Shown here one piece after another: positions 33,307 to 42,128 of a stretch of 64,000 nt of DNA; the stretch's first letter is position 1, and the number at the start of each line of letters is the position of its first letter. Source of the stretch: JANQIO01 sp965601975. GTDB lineage: Bacteria > Pseudomonadota > Gammaproteobacteria > Pseudomonadales > Halieaceae. Below the pieces are notes generated by a model. It saw nothing but the letters and a program-made list of their open reading frames with translations. It was not told the DNA's origin and made no database searches. The stretch spans positions 372,001 to 436,000 of the forward strand of contig OZ271856.1 of the NCBI GenBank assembly GCA_965601975.1, written 5' to 3'. Position numbers and translations under genes: made by a program.

Positions 33307-34314
33307 CTAGCCATCCTGCTGCTGGCCGAGGATATGCCGGTAGCTTTCCAGGCGTCGCTCACTGATCTCGCCGGCTTCCAGCGCTGCCAGCAGGGCGCAG
33401 CCCGGTTCCTGTTCGTGCCGGCAGTCGCGGAACTTGCACAGGCCCAGCAGGGGGCGGAATTCCCGAAAGCCCTGTTCAATCTGGTCGCGCTCCATATGCC
33501 AGAGCCCGAACTCACGAATGCCCGGCGAGTCGATGATGGTGCCGCCGGCCGGCAGGTGGAACAGCTCCGCGGTGGTCGTGGTGTGGGTGCCCTTTTCCCG
33601 CGCCTCGGACAGTTCGCCCACCCGCGTATTGGCCTCTGGCAGCAGGGCGTTGACCAGAGACGACTTGCCGACCCCGGACTGCCCGACGAACACGCTGGTG
33701 CGGTCTTCCAGGATGGATTGCAGTGCCGTGAGTCCGTCCAGGGTTTTGCAGGAGGCCTCCAGCACCCGGTAACCCAGGTTTGCATAGGGCGCCAGCAACT
33801 CCGCCAGCAGCGTTCGGTTGTCGTCATCGACCCGGTCCGACTTGTTCAGCAGGATGACCGGCTCGATACCCACACTTTCCGCGGCCACCAGGTAGCGGTC
33901 CACCAGGTTGGCATGGGGCTCGGGAGCCGGCGCGATCACCACGATAATCTGGTCGACGTTGGCGGCTACCGGCTTGAGCTTGCCGAAGGGGTCGGGCCGC
34001 AGCAGCTCGGATTGCCGCGGTTGCCTGGCCACCACGACCCCGTTGGGGTCTCCCGGCCGCCAGACCACCTGGTCCCCGGTCACCAGGCTTTCCAGGTTGG
34101 CCCTGAGGAAGCAGCGCTGGCGCTCCTCACCCGCCTCTACCAGCACCTGGGTGCCGTAGTGCGCGACCACCATACCGGCCCGTTCCACGCCCAGCTCACC
34201 GCTGCCGAGAATCTCCTCGGCGCGCTCGTCCCGGGATTCCGCCCGCTTGCGGCGCTCTTCCTGGATCTTGTTCACCCGCCAGGCCTGGCGCCGGGTGAGC
34301 TTGCGTTTACTCAT
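33307..34314 (-). CDS. rsgA: Small ribosomal subunit biogenesis GTPase RsgA
   Basis: 335 residues. Circularly permuted GTPase: the G4 motif NKSD comes first, then G1 GQSGVGKSSL and G3 DSPGIREF. An OB domain lies at the N-terminus (AGMVVAHYGTQVLVEA), and the C-terminal zinc site is CKFRDCRHEQEPGC. The N-terminal segment is Lys/Arg rich. It aids maturation of the 30S subunit decoding centre. It is divergent from orn with a 96-base gap, the same neighbour as in E. coli. Confidence 0.96.
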   Translation of the reverse strand: MSKRKLTRRQAWRVNKIQEERRKRAESRDERAEEILGSGELGVERAGMVVAHYGTQVLVEAGEERQRCFLRANLESLVTGDQVVWRPGDPNGVVVARQPRQSELLRPDPFGKLKPVAANVDQIIVVIAPAPEPHANLVDRYLVAAESVGIEPVILLNKSDRVDDDNRTLLAELLAPYANLGYRVLEASCKTLDGLTALQSILEDRTSVFVGQSGVGKSSLVNALLPEANTRVGELSEAREKGTHTTTTAELFHLPAGGTIIDSPGIREFGLWHMERDQIEQGFREFRPLLGLCKFRDCRHEQEPGCALLAALEAGEISERRLESYRHILGQQQDG

Positions 34315-34410
34315 GGGGAGCAGTGTATGGCACCTCCGGCAAAATCGGGTAATGCCGAACGCGTCACCGCTTTTGCTAAACTTCCGACATCAGCAGCCGG
34401 ATGCCGCTCT

Positions 34411-34953
34411 ATGTTCAGTGATCAGAACCTTATCTGGGTCGATATGGAAATGACCGGGTTGGACCCGGACAACGACATGGTCATCGAGATCGCGACCATC
34501 ATTACCGACAGCCAGCTCAATACGCTCGCCGAGGGCCCGGTCCTGGCGATCTACCAGCCCGAGGAAGTGCTGGACGCGATGGATGAGTGGAATACCTCCC
34601 ACCACACCAGCTCGGGCCTGGTTAAACGCGTCAAGGAAAGCGACGAAGACGAGCACAGCGCGGCCGCCAAGACTATCGAGTTCCTCAAGGAATACGTCCC
34701 CGAGGGCGCCTCCCCCATGTGCGGCAACAGCATCTGCCAGGATCGCCGCTTCATGGCCCGGCGCATGCCGGAGCTGGAGCGCTACTTCCACTACCGCAAC
34801 CTCGACGTCAGCACCCTCAAAATCCTCATGCAGCGCTGGCGCCCGGACCTGGCGTCGGGCATCGAAAAATCCGGCGCCCACCTCGCGCTGGACGACATCC
34901 GCGAATCCATCGAGGAACTCCGCTACTACCGGGAAACCTTTCTCCACTGTTAG
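34411..34953 (+). CDS. orn: Oligoribonuclease
   Basis: 180 residues from ATG 34411 (E. coli Orn has 181). It degrades 2-5 nt RNA and the pGpG product of cyclic-di-GMP breakdown. DEDDh exonuclease motifs: VDMEMTGLDPDNDMVIEIA (Exo I), GNSICQDRRFMAR (Exo II region) and KSGAHLALDDIRESIEELRY (Exo III, with the catalytic His and Asp). An open frame continues far upstream, antisense to rsgA, but is a shadow. Confidence 0.97.
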   Translation: MFSDQNLIWVDMEMTGLDPDNDMVIEIATIITDSQLNTLAEGPVLAIYQPEEVLDAMDEWNTSHHTSSGLVKRVKESDEDEHSAAAKTIEFLKEYVPEGASPMCGNSICQDRRFMARRMPELERYFHYRNLDVSTLKILMQRWRPDLASGIEKSGAHLALDDIRESIEELRYYRETFLHC

Positions 34954-34971
34954 CGGCAGGCGCTTCCACCG

Positions 34972-35478
34972 CTATCCGCAGGTCGCACCCAGCGCGCTCA
35001 GACTCGCGCGCAGTTTTGATTCCGGGATATAGCCGCGCATCCAGCTGTGAAACGCTCCATCGGCGCTTCCCAGCAGGGCGAACGGCGTGGCGGGAACGCC
35101 GCCGAGGTCACTGAGCAGTTGGGGGCTGGCCTGGTAGGCCGGGAATTCTGGTCGCAACTTCTGTAGTTCGCGCTTGAGATCGCTTCTGCCTCCATTGACG
35201 CCCACTGCGAGCGCGGTGAAGGATTCGCGGCAATTGCCGGGAAGGGCGTTGATAACCCTTACCTGTTTGAAACACCAGTTGCACTCCGGCTGGAAAAACA
35301 ACATCAGCACGGGTTTGCCCCTGTGCCCGCCGAGAGATTCTGAGCTGGGCTCGTCGAGCCTTTTGAGGGAGTAGTCGAGCAGCGAAGGATTTGCGGCTGC
35401 CAGCAACAGGCCCGGCAGCAGCCCTGCGGCGCACAGCGCGCTGAGAATCCATCTTTGGCTCCACCCTCGCATCGTCAT
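34972..35478 (-). CDS. Thioredoxin-like (TlpA/redoxin-type) exported protein
   Basis: 168 residues from ATG 35478, which shares its A with the TAA stop of the TonB receptor gene (TAATG), so translation is coupled. A signal sequence (ILSALCAAGLLPGLLLAAA) is followed by a thioredoxin fold with the active-site pattern QPECNWCFKQV (CxxC) and later GVPATPFALL, which has the cis-Pro. A redox partner in the periplasm is likely. Pairing with a TonB receptor that itself has a CxxC motif suggests it acts on that receptor or its cargo, which is inference. Confidence 0.85.
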   Translation of the reverse strand: MTMRGWSQRWILSALCAAGLLPGLLLAAANPSLLDYSLKRLDEPSSESLGGHRGKPVLMLFFQPECNWCFKQVRVINALPGNCRESFTALAVGVNGGRSDLKRELQKLRPEFPAYQASPQLLSDLGGVPATPFALLGSADGAFHSWMRGYIPESKLRASLSALGATCG

Positions 35479-37598
35479 TACATCCGGAACGTGAAGCCCG
35501 CGTAGAGCTCTCGCCCTCGCAGGGGGCCGTAGATATAGGCGACGTCGTAGGCGCCATCCGCATCCCAGAACAGCGGCGTTTCGTCCTCTTCCACCTGGGT
35601 GTAGTCGAACAGGTTGTAGGCGCCGGCATAGAAGCTGAGTTTGTCGGTGATGTCCCTGGCAATCCGCAGGTCCATCGTCCAGTAGGCATCTGCATCCGTG
35701 GATTTCGGCTGGTCGCTGAATCGCACGTTGAAGCCTTCGTAGCCAAAGTTGCCCAGATCGCGGCCGCCGACCCAGATCGCGCTGGTGTAAACATGCCACG
35801 GACCATGATCGACCGTGGCCGCGAGAATGGCGCGTTCTTCGACGGGTGCAATAGCGAAGGACTCCTCGAAGGCGGAGTCGTAGTTGTAGTGCTCCAGGGT
35901 GCCATCCAGGGTCAGCCAGTCGTTCACGCGGTAGCCCACAGCGATATCGGCGGCCACCACACTCGCGGTCTCTTCAAGCTGGGTCAATAGCGGCACACCC
36001 TGGTCGGTCTCATCGAGCGCGGCAAGGTCATCGACCTCGGTGTATGCGAAGGACAGGGTAGAGGTCAGCCGCTCGCCTTCGAAGCTGAGTGCGTAGGTGG
36101 CCGACAGGGATTCTTCCAGGTCGTCGATGTCGATGGCAAAACCGTCGCCTGCATCCAGGATGCCGTGGTCCGTTTCGAAGAACGACAGGGGCGCCCGATA
36201 GCCGCGTCCCACGCTGACCCGGGAGGTCCATGTGTCCGAGTGCAGGTAGCGCAGGTCCATACGCGGCGCGACCACGGTCTCGTCGATCTCGGTGCCGGGC
36301 TTTTCGGGGGCCACGAAGTCCGCTTCAACCTGGTCAACGCGCACGGCCAGTGAAATCTCCAGGTCGTCGGTGACCGTCCACGTGTCCTGCAGGTACAGGC
36401 CGACCACATCGTAGTCGAAGCTGTCCTCGATATAGCGATCGCTGGCTGCGCCCGCCACGGAGTCGGAGCGCATCTCTTCGCTGCGCATATCTACGCCGAA
36501 GGTGAGCAGATGATTTTCCGTCAGCGTGAAGTTGTTACGCAGGTCGAAGTACACGAGCTCGTCTTCGGCCTGGTAGTCGAAGCCTTCGTAGAAAGAGTCT
36601 TGATCGTGCTTGGAATAGGCGGCGGACAGCGTTGTGTTCCAAGCTTCGTTGAATTCGTGCAGCCAGCTGGCAGACAGCTCGGTGCGTTCGGTTTCAATCC
36701 ATTCTGTGGTTTCCCAGGGCTTCCCGATGAAGTCCTCGCGGACGTCATCGTTGATGAAAAGCTGTTCGGATTCGATGCCATCGAAGCTATTGAGCACCCC
36801 GTTGATGCTGCTGACCGAGGTTGGGCCGCCGAAAATTTCTGACTCGGTGTATCCCAGCCGCACGATCACGTTGTCAGCGTCCGAAAAGTCATGGGAGAAG
36901 CGTGCGATGTAGTTTCGATTGTCCTGGTCGGGTGCCTCGCTCACGCGATTGTTATCTGCGTCAATCTGCCCGTGAGTGTCCAACTGGGTGACAAAAGTCG
37001 CCCGGGAGCGGCCGTCATTGCTGACGAGGCTGCCGATCGCGCTCACCAGGTATCCGTCGTCATCCTCGACAGACATGTCCAGCTCCAGGCCTGTCCGTTC
37101 CGCGGTCTTGCTGATGACATTGATGGTGCCGCCCACCGCTTCCGGCGAGATCAGGGAGGCTCCAGCACCGCGGGCGACCTCGATGCGCTGGACGCCCGTA
37201 GTGGCGATGGCATCGACGGCGTAATAGCCGGCCAGCATGGTATGCAGCGGGATGCCGTCGGTGAGAATGGTGGTGTGCTCACCGCGCAGGCCGTTCAGCA
37301 TGATGCGCTTCACGCCACACATGGAGCACTCGTTGGAGACGCGCACCCCCGGCGACTGCTGGATCGCCTGGGACAGATTGACCGCACGCATGGACTCGAT
37401 CAGTGACCGGTCGACGACCTCTGTCTTCTGGATAGCATCTTTTAGGGTGCCGGCCTGGAACAGCCGTTCGCGCACTCCCTGGACGACGACTTCTTCCATG
37501 GCAGGGTCGGTGGGGTTAGCCAGCACAGGTTGCGTTGTCGCCGCGGATATCAGGGCCAGGGCGAAGGGCAGGCGATGTTTCACTGGGAGGTACCTCAA
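35478..37598 (-). CDS. TonB-dependent outer-membrane receptor
   Basis: 706 residues with a signal peptide (LPFALALISAATTQPVLA) and a TonB-box-like segment (MEEVVVQG, about 34-41). The plug domain (about 50-160) holds ECSMCGVKRIMLNGLRGEHT with Cys91 and Cys94, and ILTDGIPLHTMLAGYYAVD. A 22-strand beta barrel follows; the last strand ends YAGFTFRM. It takes up a ligand, probably an iron or other metal complex, across the outer membrane. A Fur-box-like palindrome lies just upstream at 37613, so iron control is likely. The CxxC in the plug is unusual. Confidence 0.9.
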   Translation of the reverse strand: MRYLPVKHRLPFALALISAATTQPVLANPTDPAMEEVVVQGVRERLFQAGTLKDAIQKTEVVDRSLIESMRAVNLSQAIQQSPGVRVSNECSMCGVKRIMLNGLRGEHTTILTDGIPLHTMLAGYYAVDAIATTGVQRIEVARGAGASLISPEAVGGTINVISKTAERTGLELDMSVEDDDGYLVSAIGSLVSNDGRSRATFVTQLDTHGQIDADNNRVSEAPDQDNRNYIARFSHDFSDADNVIVRLGYTESEIFGGPTSVSSINGVLNSFDGIESEQLFINDDVREDFIGKPWETTEWIETERTELSASWLHEFNEAWNTTLSAAYSKHDQDSFYEGFDYQAEDELVYFDLRNNFTLTENHLLTFGVDMRSEEMRSDSVAGAASDRYIEDSFDYDVVGLYLQDTWTVTDDLEISLAVRVDQVEADFVAPEKPGTEIDETVVAPRMDLRYLHSDTWTSRVSVGRGYRAPLSFFETDHGILDAGDGFAIDIDDLEESLSATYALSFEGERLTSTLSFAYTEVDDLAALDETDQGVPLLTQLEETASVVAADIAVGYRVNDWLTLDGTLEHYNYDSAFEESFAIAPVEERAILAATVDHGPWHVYTSAIWVGGRDLGNFGYEGFNVRFSDQPKSTDADAYWTMDLRIARDITDKLSFYAGAYNLFDYTQVEEDETPLFWDADGAYDVAYIYGPLRGRELYAGFTFRM

Positions 37599-37612
37599 TA
37601 CAAGCTAAACCT

Positions 37613-37633
37613 AAATGATAATGCTTATCATTT
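37613..37633. promoter_or_regulatory. Fur-box-like operator
   Basis: The 21-bp sequence AAATGATAATGCTTATCATT, plus one T, is a perfect palindrome of 9-bp arms (AAATGATAA/TTATCATTT) with a 3-base centre, and matches the Fur pattern GATAATGATAATCATTATC in its ATGATAAT and TTATCAT parts. It lies 15 bases upstream of the TonB-receptor start codon on the minus strand, where Fur would block the promoter. Confidence 0.85.
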
Positions 37634-37650
37634 ATATCGCAAGAAAAATC

Positions 37651-38721
37651 TTACTCTCCCTCAGGTTTTTCCTGATGTTGATCAATCGCCCAGTGAACGT
37701 GTTCCCTGACCAGGCTGGACGGGTGGTCGAGCCTGGCGCGCAGTGCCTCGACCACTGCCGGGGAAGTCGGGGCATTGCCGAGGGCGACCGCGAGGTTTCG
37801 GAGCCAGCGTTCGTGGCCGATCCGGCGGATCGCCGAGCCCTCTGTCCTGGATAGCCACTCCGCCTCGTCCCAGAGGAACAGGTCGACCAGGTCAGCGTCG
37901 TCGAGTTCGTGGCGGGGTTTGAAGTCCGGCTCGTCCGTGGGCTCGGCGAACTTGTTCCAGGGGCAGACCAGCTGGCAGTCGTCGCAGCCGAAGACGCGGT
38001 TGCCCATCAATGGGCGCAGTTCCTCGTCGATGCTGCCCGCGTGCTCGATGGTCAGGTACGAGATGCAGCGGCGGGCATCCAGTTCGAAGGGGCCCACGAA
38101 GGCGTCGGTGGGGCAGATGTCCAGGCAGGCGCGGCAGCTGCCGCAGTGTTTGTCCTGCTGGGGTTCGTCCACCGGCAGCGGCAGGTCAGTGTAGATCTCG
38201 CCGAGGAAGAACCAGGATCCCGCCTGGCTGTTGATCAGCATCGTGTTCTTCGCGATCCAGCCCAGCCCGGCCTGCTCGGCGATGGCGCGCTCCAGCACCG
38301 GGGCGCTGTCGACGAAGGCGCGGTGACGGCCGCCTGCGGCGGCCTCGATGCGCTTCGCCAGCTGGGCGAGGCGTTTGCGAATCAGCTTGTGGTAGTCGCG
38401 TCCCAGGGTGTAGCGCGAGATATAGGCCTTGTCGGGTTCTTCCAGCACCGCCTCGGGGTCGCGCCCGTCGGCGAGGTAGTCCATCCGCAGGGACAGTACC
38501 CGCAGTGTGCCGGGCACCAGTGCGTCTGGGTGTGTGCGCTTGCGGCCGTGCTTCGCCATGTAATCCATGTCGCCGTGGTAGCCGGCGTCGAGCCAGCGCT
38601 GCAGGTAGGCGGGGTGCTCGCCGAGGTCCACGCCGGCAATGCCCAGCTGCTGGAATCCCAGCTCCCGGGCCCAGTCGCGGATTTGCGCGGCCAGCTCCGT
38701 GTATTGCGGCGTCTCTGACAT
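37651..38721 (-). CDS. queG: Epoxyqueuosine reductase
   Basis: 356 residues. It reduces epoxyqueuosine to queuosine in tRNA with cobalamin. Two [4Fe-4S] clusters are supplied by CGSCRACLDICP and CDDCQLVCPWNK, each with a CxxCxxxC-type pattern. The N-terminal cobalamin domain has GGRHRAFVDSAPVLERAIAE, GWIAKNTMLI and FFLGEIYTDL; a HEAT-like C-terminus contains HERWLRNLAVALGN. It is divergent from nnr with a short shared promoter region, the same arrangement as in E. coli. Confidence 0.95.
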   Translation of the reverse strand: MSETPQYTELAAQIRDWARELGFQQLGIAGVDLGEHPAYLQRWLDAGYHGDMDYMAKHGRKRTHPDALVPGTLRVLSLRMDYLADGRDPEAVLEEPDKAYISRYTLGRDYHKLIRKRLAQLAKRIEAAAGGRHRAFVDSAPVLERAIAEQAGLGWIAKNTMLINSQAGSWFFLGEIYTDLPLPVDEPQQDKHCGSCRACLDICPTDAFVGPFELDARRCISYLTIEHAGSIDEELRPLMGNRVFGCDDCQLVCPWNKFAEPTDEPDFKPRHELDDADLVDLFLWDEAEWLSRTEGSAIRRIGHERWLRNLAVALGNAPTSPAVVEALRARLDHPSSLVREHVHWAIDQHQEKPEGE

Positions 38722-38769
38722 GCGTATAATTTGGCGGTAATCCCCCGCCTAGTAAAGGAATCCCCGAGC

Positions 38770-40251
38770 TTGCCCGAACAGCGCTTGTACACGGCAGCCC
38801 AGACTCGCGAGCTGGATCGCACCGCCATAGAGGACGTCGGTATTCCCGGCATCAAATTGATGAGCCGCGCAGGCCGGGCCGCGTTTGATCTCATCTGTGC
38901 CCAGTGGCCCGAGGGTTGCCCCCTGTCCGTCTTCTGCGGGACCGGCAACAACGGCGGCGACGGTTTCGTCGTGGCTGCCCTGGCCCGGGACCGAAACATC
39001 CCTGTCACGGTCTACCAGGTGGGCGATGCCTCCCGTATCGGTGGTGACGCCCTGACGGCTCGGGAACGGGCGCTGGACGCGGGTGTCGAGATCCTGCCTT
39101 TCGGTGAGGAGGTAAACCCGGAATCCTGCCTGGTGGTCGACGCCCTGCTGGGTACCGGCCTCAGTGGCGATGTGCGCGGGGACTACCTGGCCGCCATCGA
39201 ATGCATCAACCGATCGGGCCAGCCTGTGTTGGCCATTGATATTCCCTCCGGCCTGTGCAGCGATACGGGGCGACGCCTGGGTGTTTCGGTCGAGGCGGAT
39301 GCCACCATCACCTTCATCGGCGTCAAGCAGGGGCTCCTGACCGGCGATGCACCGGATTGCTGCGGCGAGCTGCGTTTCGCGGACCTCGAGGTACCGGCGG
39401 AAGTGTATGAACGGGTTCCTTCCGAGAGCTGCTGCCTGGTGCTGGAAGATGAGCTCGAAGCCCTGCCGTCACTGGCGATCACCGCCCACAAGGGGAACTT
39501 TGGCCACGCGTTGGTGATCGGCGGTGATGTCGGCTTTGCGGGGGCACTGCTGATGGCCGCGGAAGCGGCGGGCCGCTGTGGTGCGGGGCTGGTGTCCGCA
39601 GCCACCCGTGCCATTCACGTGCCGTCCCTGCTGAGCCGCCGCCCCGAGGTCATGGCCCACGGGGTCGAGGCGCGGGGCGACCTGACCTCGCTGCTGGAGC
39701 GTGCCAATGCCATCGCGGTGGGGCCGGGCCTGGGGCAGAACGCCTGGTCAGAACAGATGTTGCAGCACAGCCTCGATTCCGAGTTGCCGCTGGTGGTCGA
39801 CGCGGATGGGCTGAACCTGCTGGCCCGGCGCGGCTCGGACCAGAAACCCCAGCGCGGCCAATGGATTCTCACGCCCCATCCCGGCGAGGCGGCCCGCCTG
39901 CTGGGGGTGGAGAACGCAGAGATTCAGGCAGACCGGTTCGCGGCCGTGAGAGAACTGCAGGCCCGTTACGGCGGCGTGGCCCTGCTGAAAGGCGCGGGCA
40001 GCCTGGTCTGCGACGGGGAAACCGTGTTTGTCTGCCCGTATGGCAATCCTGGCATGGCCAGCGGCGGCATGGGCGATGTGCTGAGCGGGATCCTGGTGGC
40101 ATTGTTGGCCCAGGGTCTCAGCCTGCGCGATGCCGCCTGCCTGGGTGTCTGCCTGCACGCTGCTGCCGCAGACCTGGCCGCGGCGGATGGCATGCGGGGC
40201 ATGCTGGCCACAGACCTGATGCCGCACCTCAGGGGGCTTCTGGATGACTGA
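38770..40251 (+). CDS. nnr: Bifunctional NAD(P)H-hydrate repair enzyme
   Basis: 493 residues from TTG 38770, preceded by AAAGGAA. The N-terminal YjeF_N epimerase (about 1-210) has FCGTGNNGGDGFVVA and IDIPSGLCSDTG; the C-terminal YjeF/carbohydrate kinase-like dehydratase has HKGNFGHALVIGG, DADGLNLLAR, TPHPGEAARL and GNPGMASGGMGDVLSG with the catalytic Asp. It repairs damaged NADH and NADPH hydrates in the cytosol. Its end overlaps the start of tsaE by 8 bases, as in the E. coli nnr-tsaE pair. Confidence 0.93.
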   Translation: MPEQRLYTAAQTRELDRTAIEDVGIPGIKLMSRAGRAAFDLICAQWPEGCPLSVFCGTGNNGGDGFVVAALARDRNIPVTVYQVGDASRIGGDALTARERALDAGVEILPFGEEVNPESCLVVDALLGTGLSGDVRGDYLAAIECINRSGQPVLAIDIPSGLCSDTGRRLGVSVEADATITFIGVKQGLLTGDAPDCCGELRFADLEVPAEVYERVPSESCCLVLEDELEALPSLAITAHKGNFGHALVIGGDVGFAGALLMAAEAAGRCGAGLVSAATRAIHVPSLLSRRPEVMAHGVEARGDLTSLLERANAIAVGPGLGQNAWSEQMLQHSLDSELPLVVDADGLNLLARRGSDQKPQRGQWILTPHPGEAARLLGVENAEIQADRFAAVRELQARYGGVALLKGAGSLVCDGETVFVCPYGNPGMASGGMGDVLSGILVALLAQGLSLRDAACLGVCLHAAAADLAAADGMRGMLATDLMPHLRGLLDD

Positions 40252-40747
40252 ATCCCTGGCGGGCAGCTGTCTCGCCGAGGGCGAAGACGCCATGGTGGCG
40301 CTGGGCGAAGTGATAGGCCGGGCGCTGCGGGCGCCCCTGCTGGTGTTTCTCGAAGGGGAGCTGGGTGCCGGCAAGACCACACTGGCGCGGGGTATCCTGC
40401 GCGCCTTCGGGCATGAGGGTGCCGTCAAGAGTCCGACCTACACCCTGGTAGAGCCCTACGCGCTCGAGGGCTTCACGCTCTATCACTTCGATCTCTATCG
40501 CCTGGGCGACCCCGAGGAACTGGAGTACATGGGGATCCGTGACTATTTCGACACCGACAACCTTACCCTGGTGGAATGGCCAGAGCGCGGCGCGGGTGTA
40601 TTACCCACGCCCGATGTCGCCATCAGCATTGAAGTGGCGGGAAACGCACGACTCTTGCATTTTGAAGCCACGGGCGAACGCGGTGTAGAATGCCTCAGGC
40701 AGTTGCCTATTGAACCCGTCACACCGGGCAAGTCTAAAGCTCATTAG
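40244..40747 (+). CDS. tsaE: tRNA threonylcarbamoyladenosine biosynthesis ATPase TsaE
   Basis: 167 residues. P-loop LEGELGAGKTTLARGILRAF, switch-like SPTYTLVEPY, and FDLYRLGDPEELEYMGIRDYF as in the family. It works with TsaB and TsaD to make the t6A37 modification of ANN-decoding tRNAs. Its start lies inside nnr (ATGACTGA overlap), showing translational coupling; amiB follows after a 43-base gap. Confidence 0.96.
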   Translation: MTESLAGSCLAEGEDAMVALGEVIGRALRAPLLVFLEGELGAGKTTLARGILRAFGHEGAVKSPTYTLVEPYALEGFTLYHFDLYRLGDPEELEYMGIRDYFDTDNLTLVEWPERGAGVLPTPDVAISIEVAGNARLLHFEATGERGVECLRQLPIEPVTPGKSKAH

Positions 40748-40790
40748 TGTGTGAAACAGACTGTGCAATAGAGAGTGCGATAAGAGCACA

Positions 40791-42128
40791 ATGAACGACG
40801 GGATGACCCGGCACCGGCCCAGATGGGCGGGTACGTTCTGCAAAGTGCTGGTGCTGTTGATGGTGGCGCCGGCCGCCTTCGGACTGGACGTACGCGACGT
40901 ACGCCTCTGGCGGGCTCCCGACCACACCCGAATCGTATTCGACCTCTCCGCCCCCGCGTCCCACAAACTCATCCAGCTCAAGAACCCCGACCGAATCGTG
41001 GTGGATATCACCGATACACGGCTCGCGGCGGAACTGGACAAGGTGCCCCTGGAAAACACCCCGGTCCGGCGCATCCGCTCCGGTGTGCGGGCCGGCAATG
41101 ACCTGCGCGTGGTGCTCGACATGCAGGCGCCGGTGACGCCGCGCAGTTTCGTGCTCAAGGCCAACGAGCAGCGCGGCGACCGCCTGGTGCTGGACCTCTA
41201 TGACAAGGTGGACAAGGACAGCGCGCCCACAGTGAAAAAGAGCGTGGCCACGTCGGTTCGCCGGGACATTGTGATCGCCATCGACGCCGGGCACGGCGGG
41301 GAAGACCCGGGCGCCAGTGGCCCCGGCGGCATCAGGGAAAAGCACGTGGTGCTGGGCATTGCCAGGCGCGTTGAGACCCTGTTCGAGCGCGAGCCCGGCT
41401 TCAAGCCGGTCCTGCTTCGCACCGGCGACTATTACGTCGGGCTGCGCAAGCGCCGTGAACTGGCCCGCAAGGCCCAGGCAGACCTGCTGATATCCATTCA
41501 CGCCGACGCCTTCAAGTCGCCCAAGGCCAAGGGGACCAGCGTCTACGCTCTGTCCCAGCGCGGCGCCACCAGTGCCTTCGCCCAGTTCCTGGCCCAGCGC
41601 GAGAACGCCGCGGACCTGGTGGGCGGTGTCAGTCTCAACGACAAGGATGACCTGCTGGCCCAGGTGCTCTATGACATGTCCATGAGCCATACCCTGGACG
41701 CCAGCCTCGGCCTTGGCGACCGGGTCCTGAAGCAGATGGACCTCATCTCGAAGCTGCACCGCAGACGGGTGGAACAGGCCGCATTCGCGGTGCTGAAGTC
41801 GCCTGATATCCCCTCGATCCTGGTCGAGACCGGGTTCATCTCGAACCCCGAGGAAGCCCGCCTGCTCAAGACTGCCGACTACCAGCAGAAGATGGCCGTT
41901 GCCATCCACGGCGGCGTTGCGTCCTGGTTTATGGAGAATCCGCCGGCGGATACCCTCCTGGCCTGGCAGAAACAGTCAGGCGGGCGCGAGTATGTAATCA
42001 ACCGGGGTGATACACTTTCTGAAATCGCCCAGCGGTTCAATGTCACCGTGGCCTCACTGCGAGCCCGGAACTCTTTGTCCAGCAACACGATTCGAATCGG
42101 CCAGAAACTGATTATTCCCGCCAGCTGA
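40791..42128 (+). CDS. amiB: N-acetylmuramoyl-L-alanine amidase (AmiB/AmiC type)
   Basis: 445 residues with a signal peptide (FCKVLVLLMVAPAAFG). An AMIN domain (about 30-140), the Amidase_3 catalytic domain (IDAGHGGEDPGASG with the zinc His and Glu, ISIHADAF, ETGFISNPEEARLL) and a C-terminal LysM domain (YVINRGDTLSEIAQRF, SNTIRIGQKLIIP) are all visible. It cleaves the amide bond between MurNAc and the stem peptide during daughter-cell separation. The TGATG stop/start overlap with mutL indicates translational coupling; the order matches E. coli. Confidence 0.95.
   Translation: MNDGMTRHRPRWAGTFCKVLVLLMVAPAAFGLDVRDVRLWRAPDHTRIVFDLSAPASHKLIQLKNPDRIVVDITDTRLAAELDKVPLENTPVRRIRSGVRAGNDLRVVLDMQAPVTPRSFVLKANEQRGDRLVLDLYDKVDKDSAPTVKKSVATSVRRDIVIAIDAGHGGEDPGASGPGGIREKHVVLGIARRVETLFEREPGFKPVLLRTGDYYVGLRKRRELARKAQADLLISIHADAFKSPKAKGTSVYALSQRGATSAFAQFLAQRENAADLVGGVSLNDKDDLLAQVLYDMSMSHTLDASLGLGDRVLKQMDLISKLHRRRVEQAAFAVLKSPDIPSILVETGFISNPEEARLLKTADYQQKMAVAIHGGVASWFMENPPADTLLAWQKQSGGREYVINRGDTLSEIAQRFNVTVASLRARNSLSSNTIRIGQKLIIPAS

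Noticed and set aside
33334..34410. Extension of the orn frame to the left
   Set aside because: It is antisense to rsgA; Orn is 180 residues from ATG 34411, the normal length.
37613..37633. Operator as a Zur box
   Set aside because: The pattern ATGATAAT..TTATCAT fits Fur better; the GAAATGTTATA...TATAACATTTC style of Zur sites is absent.
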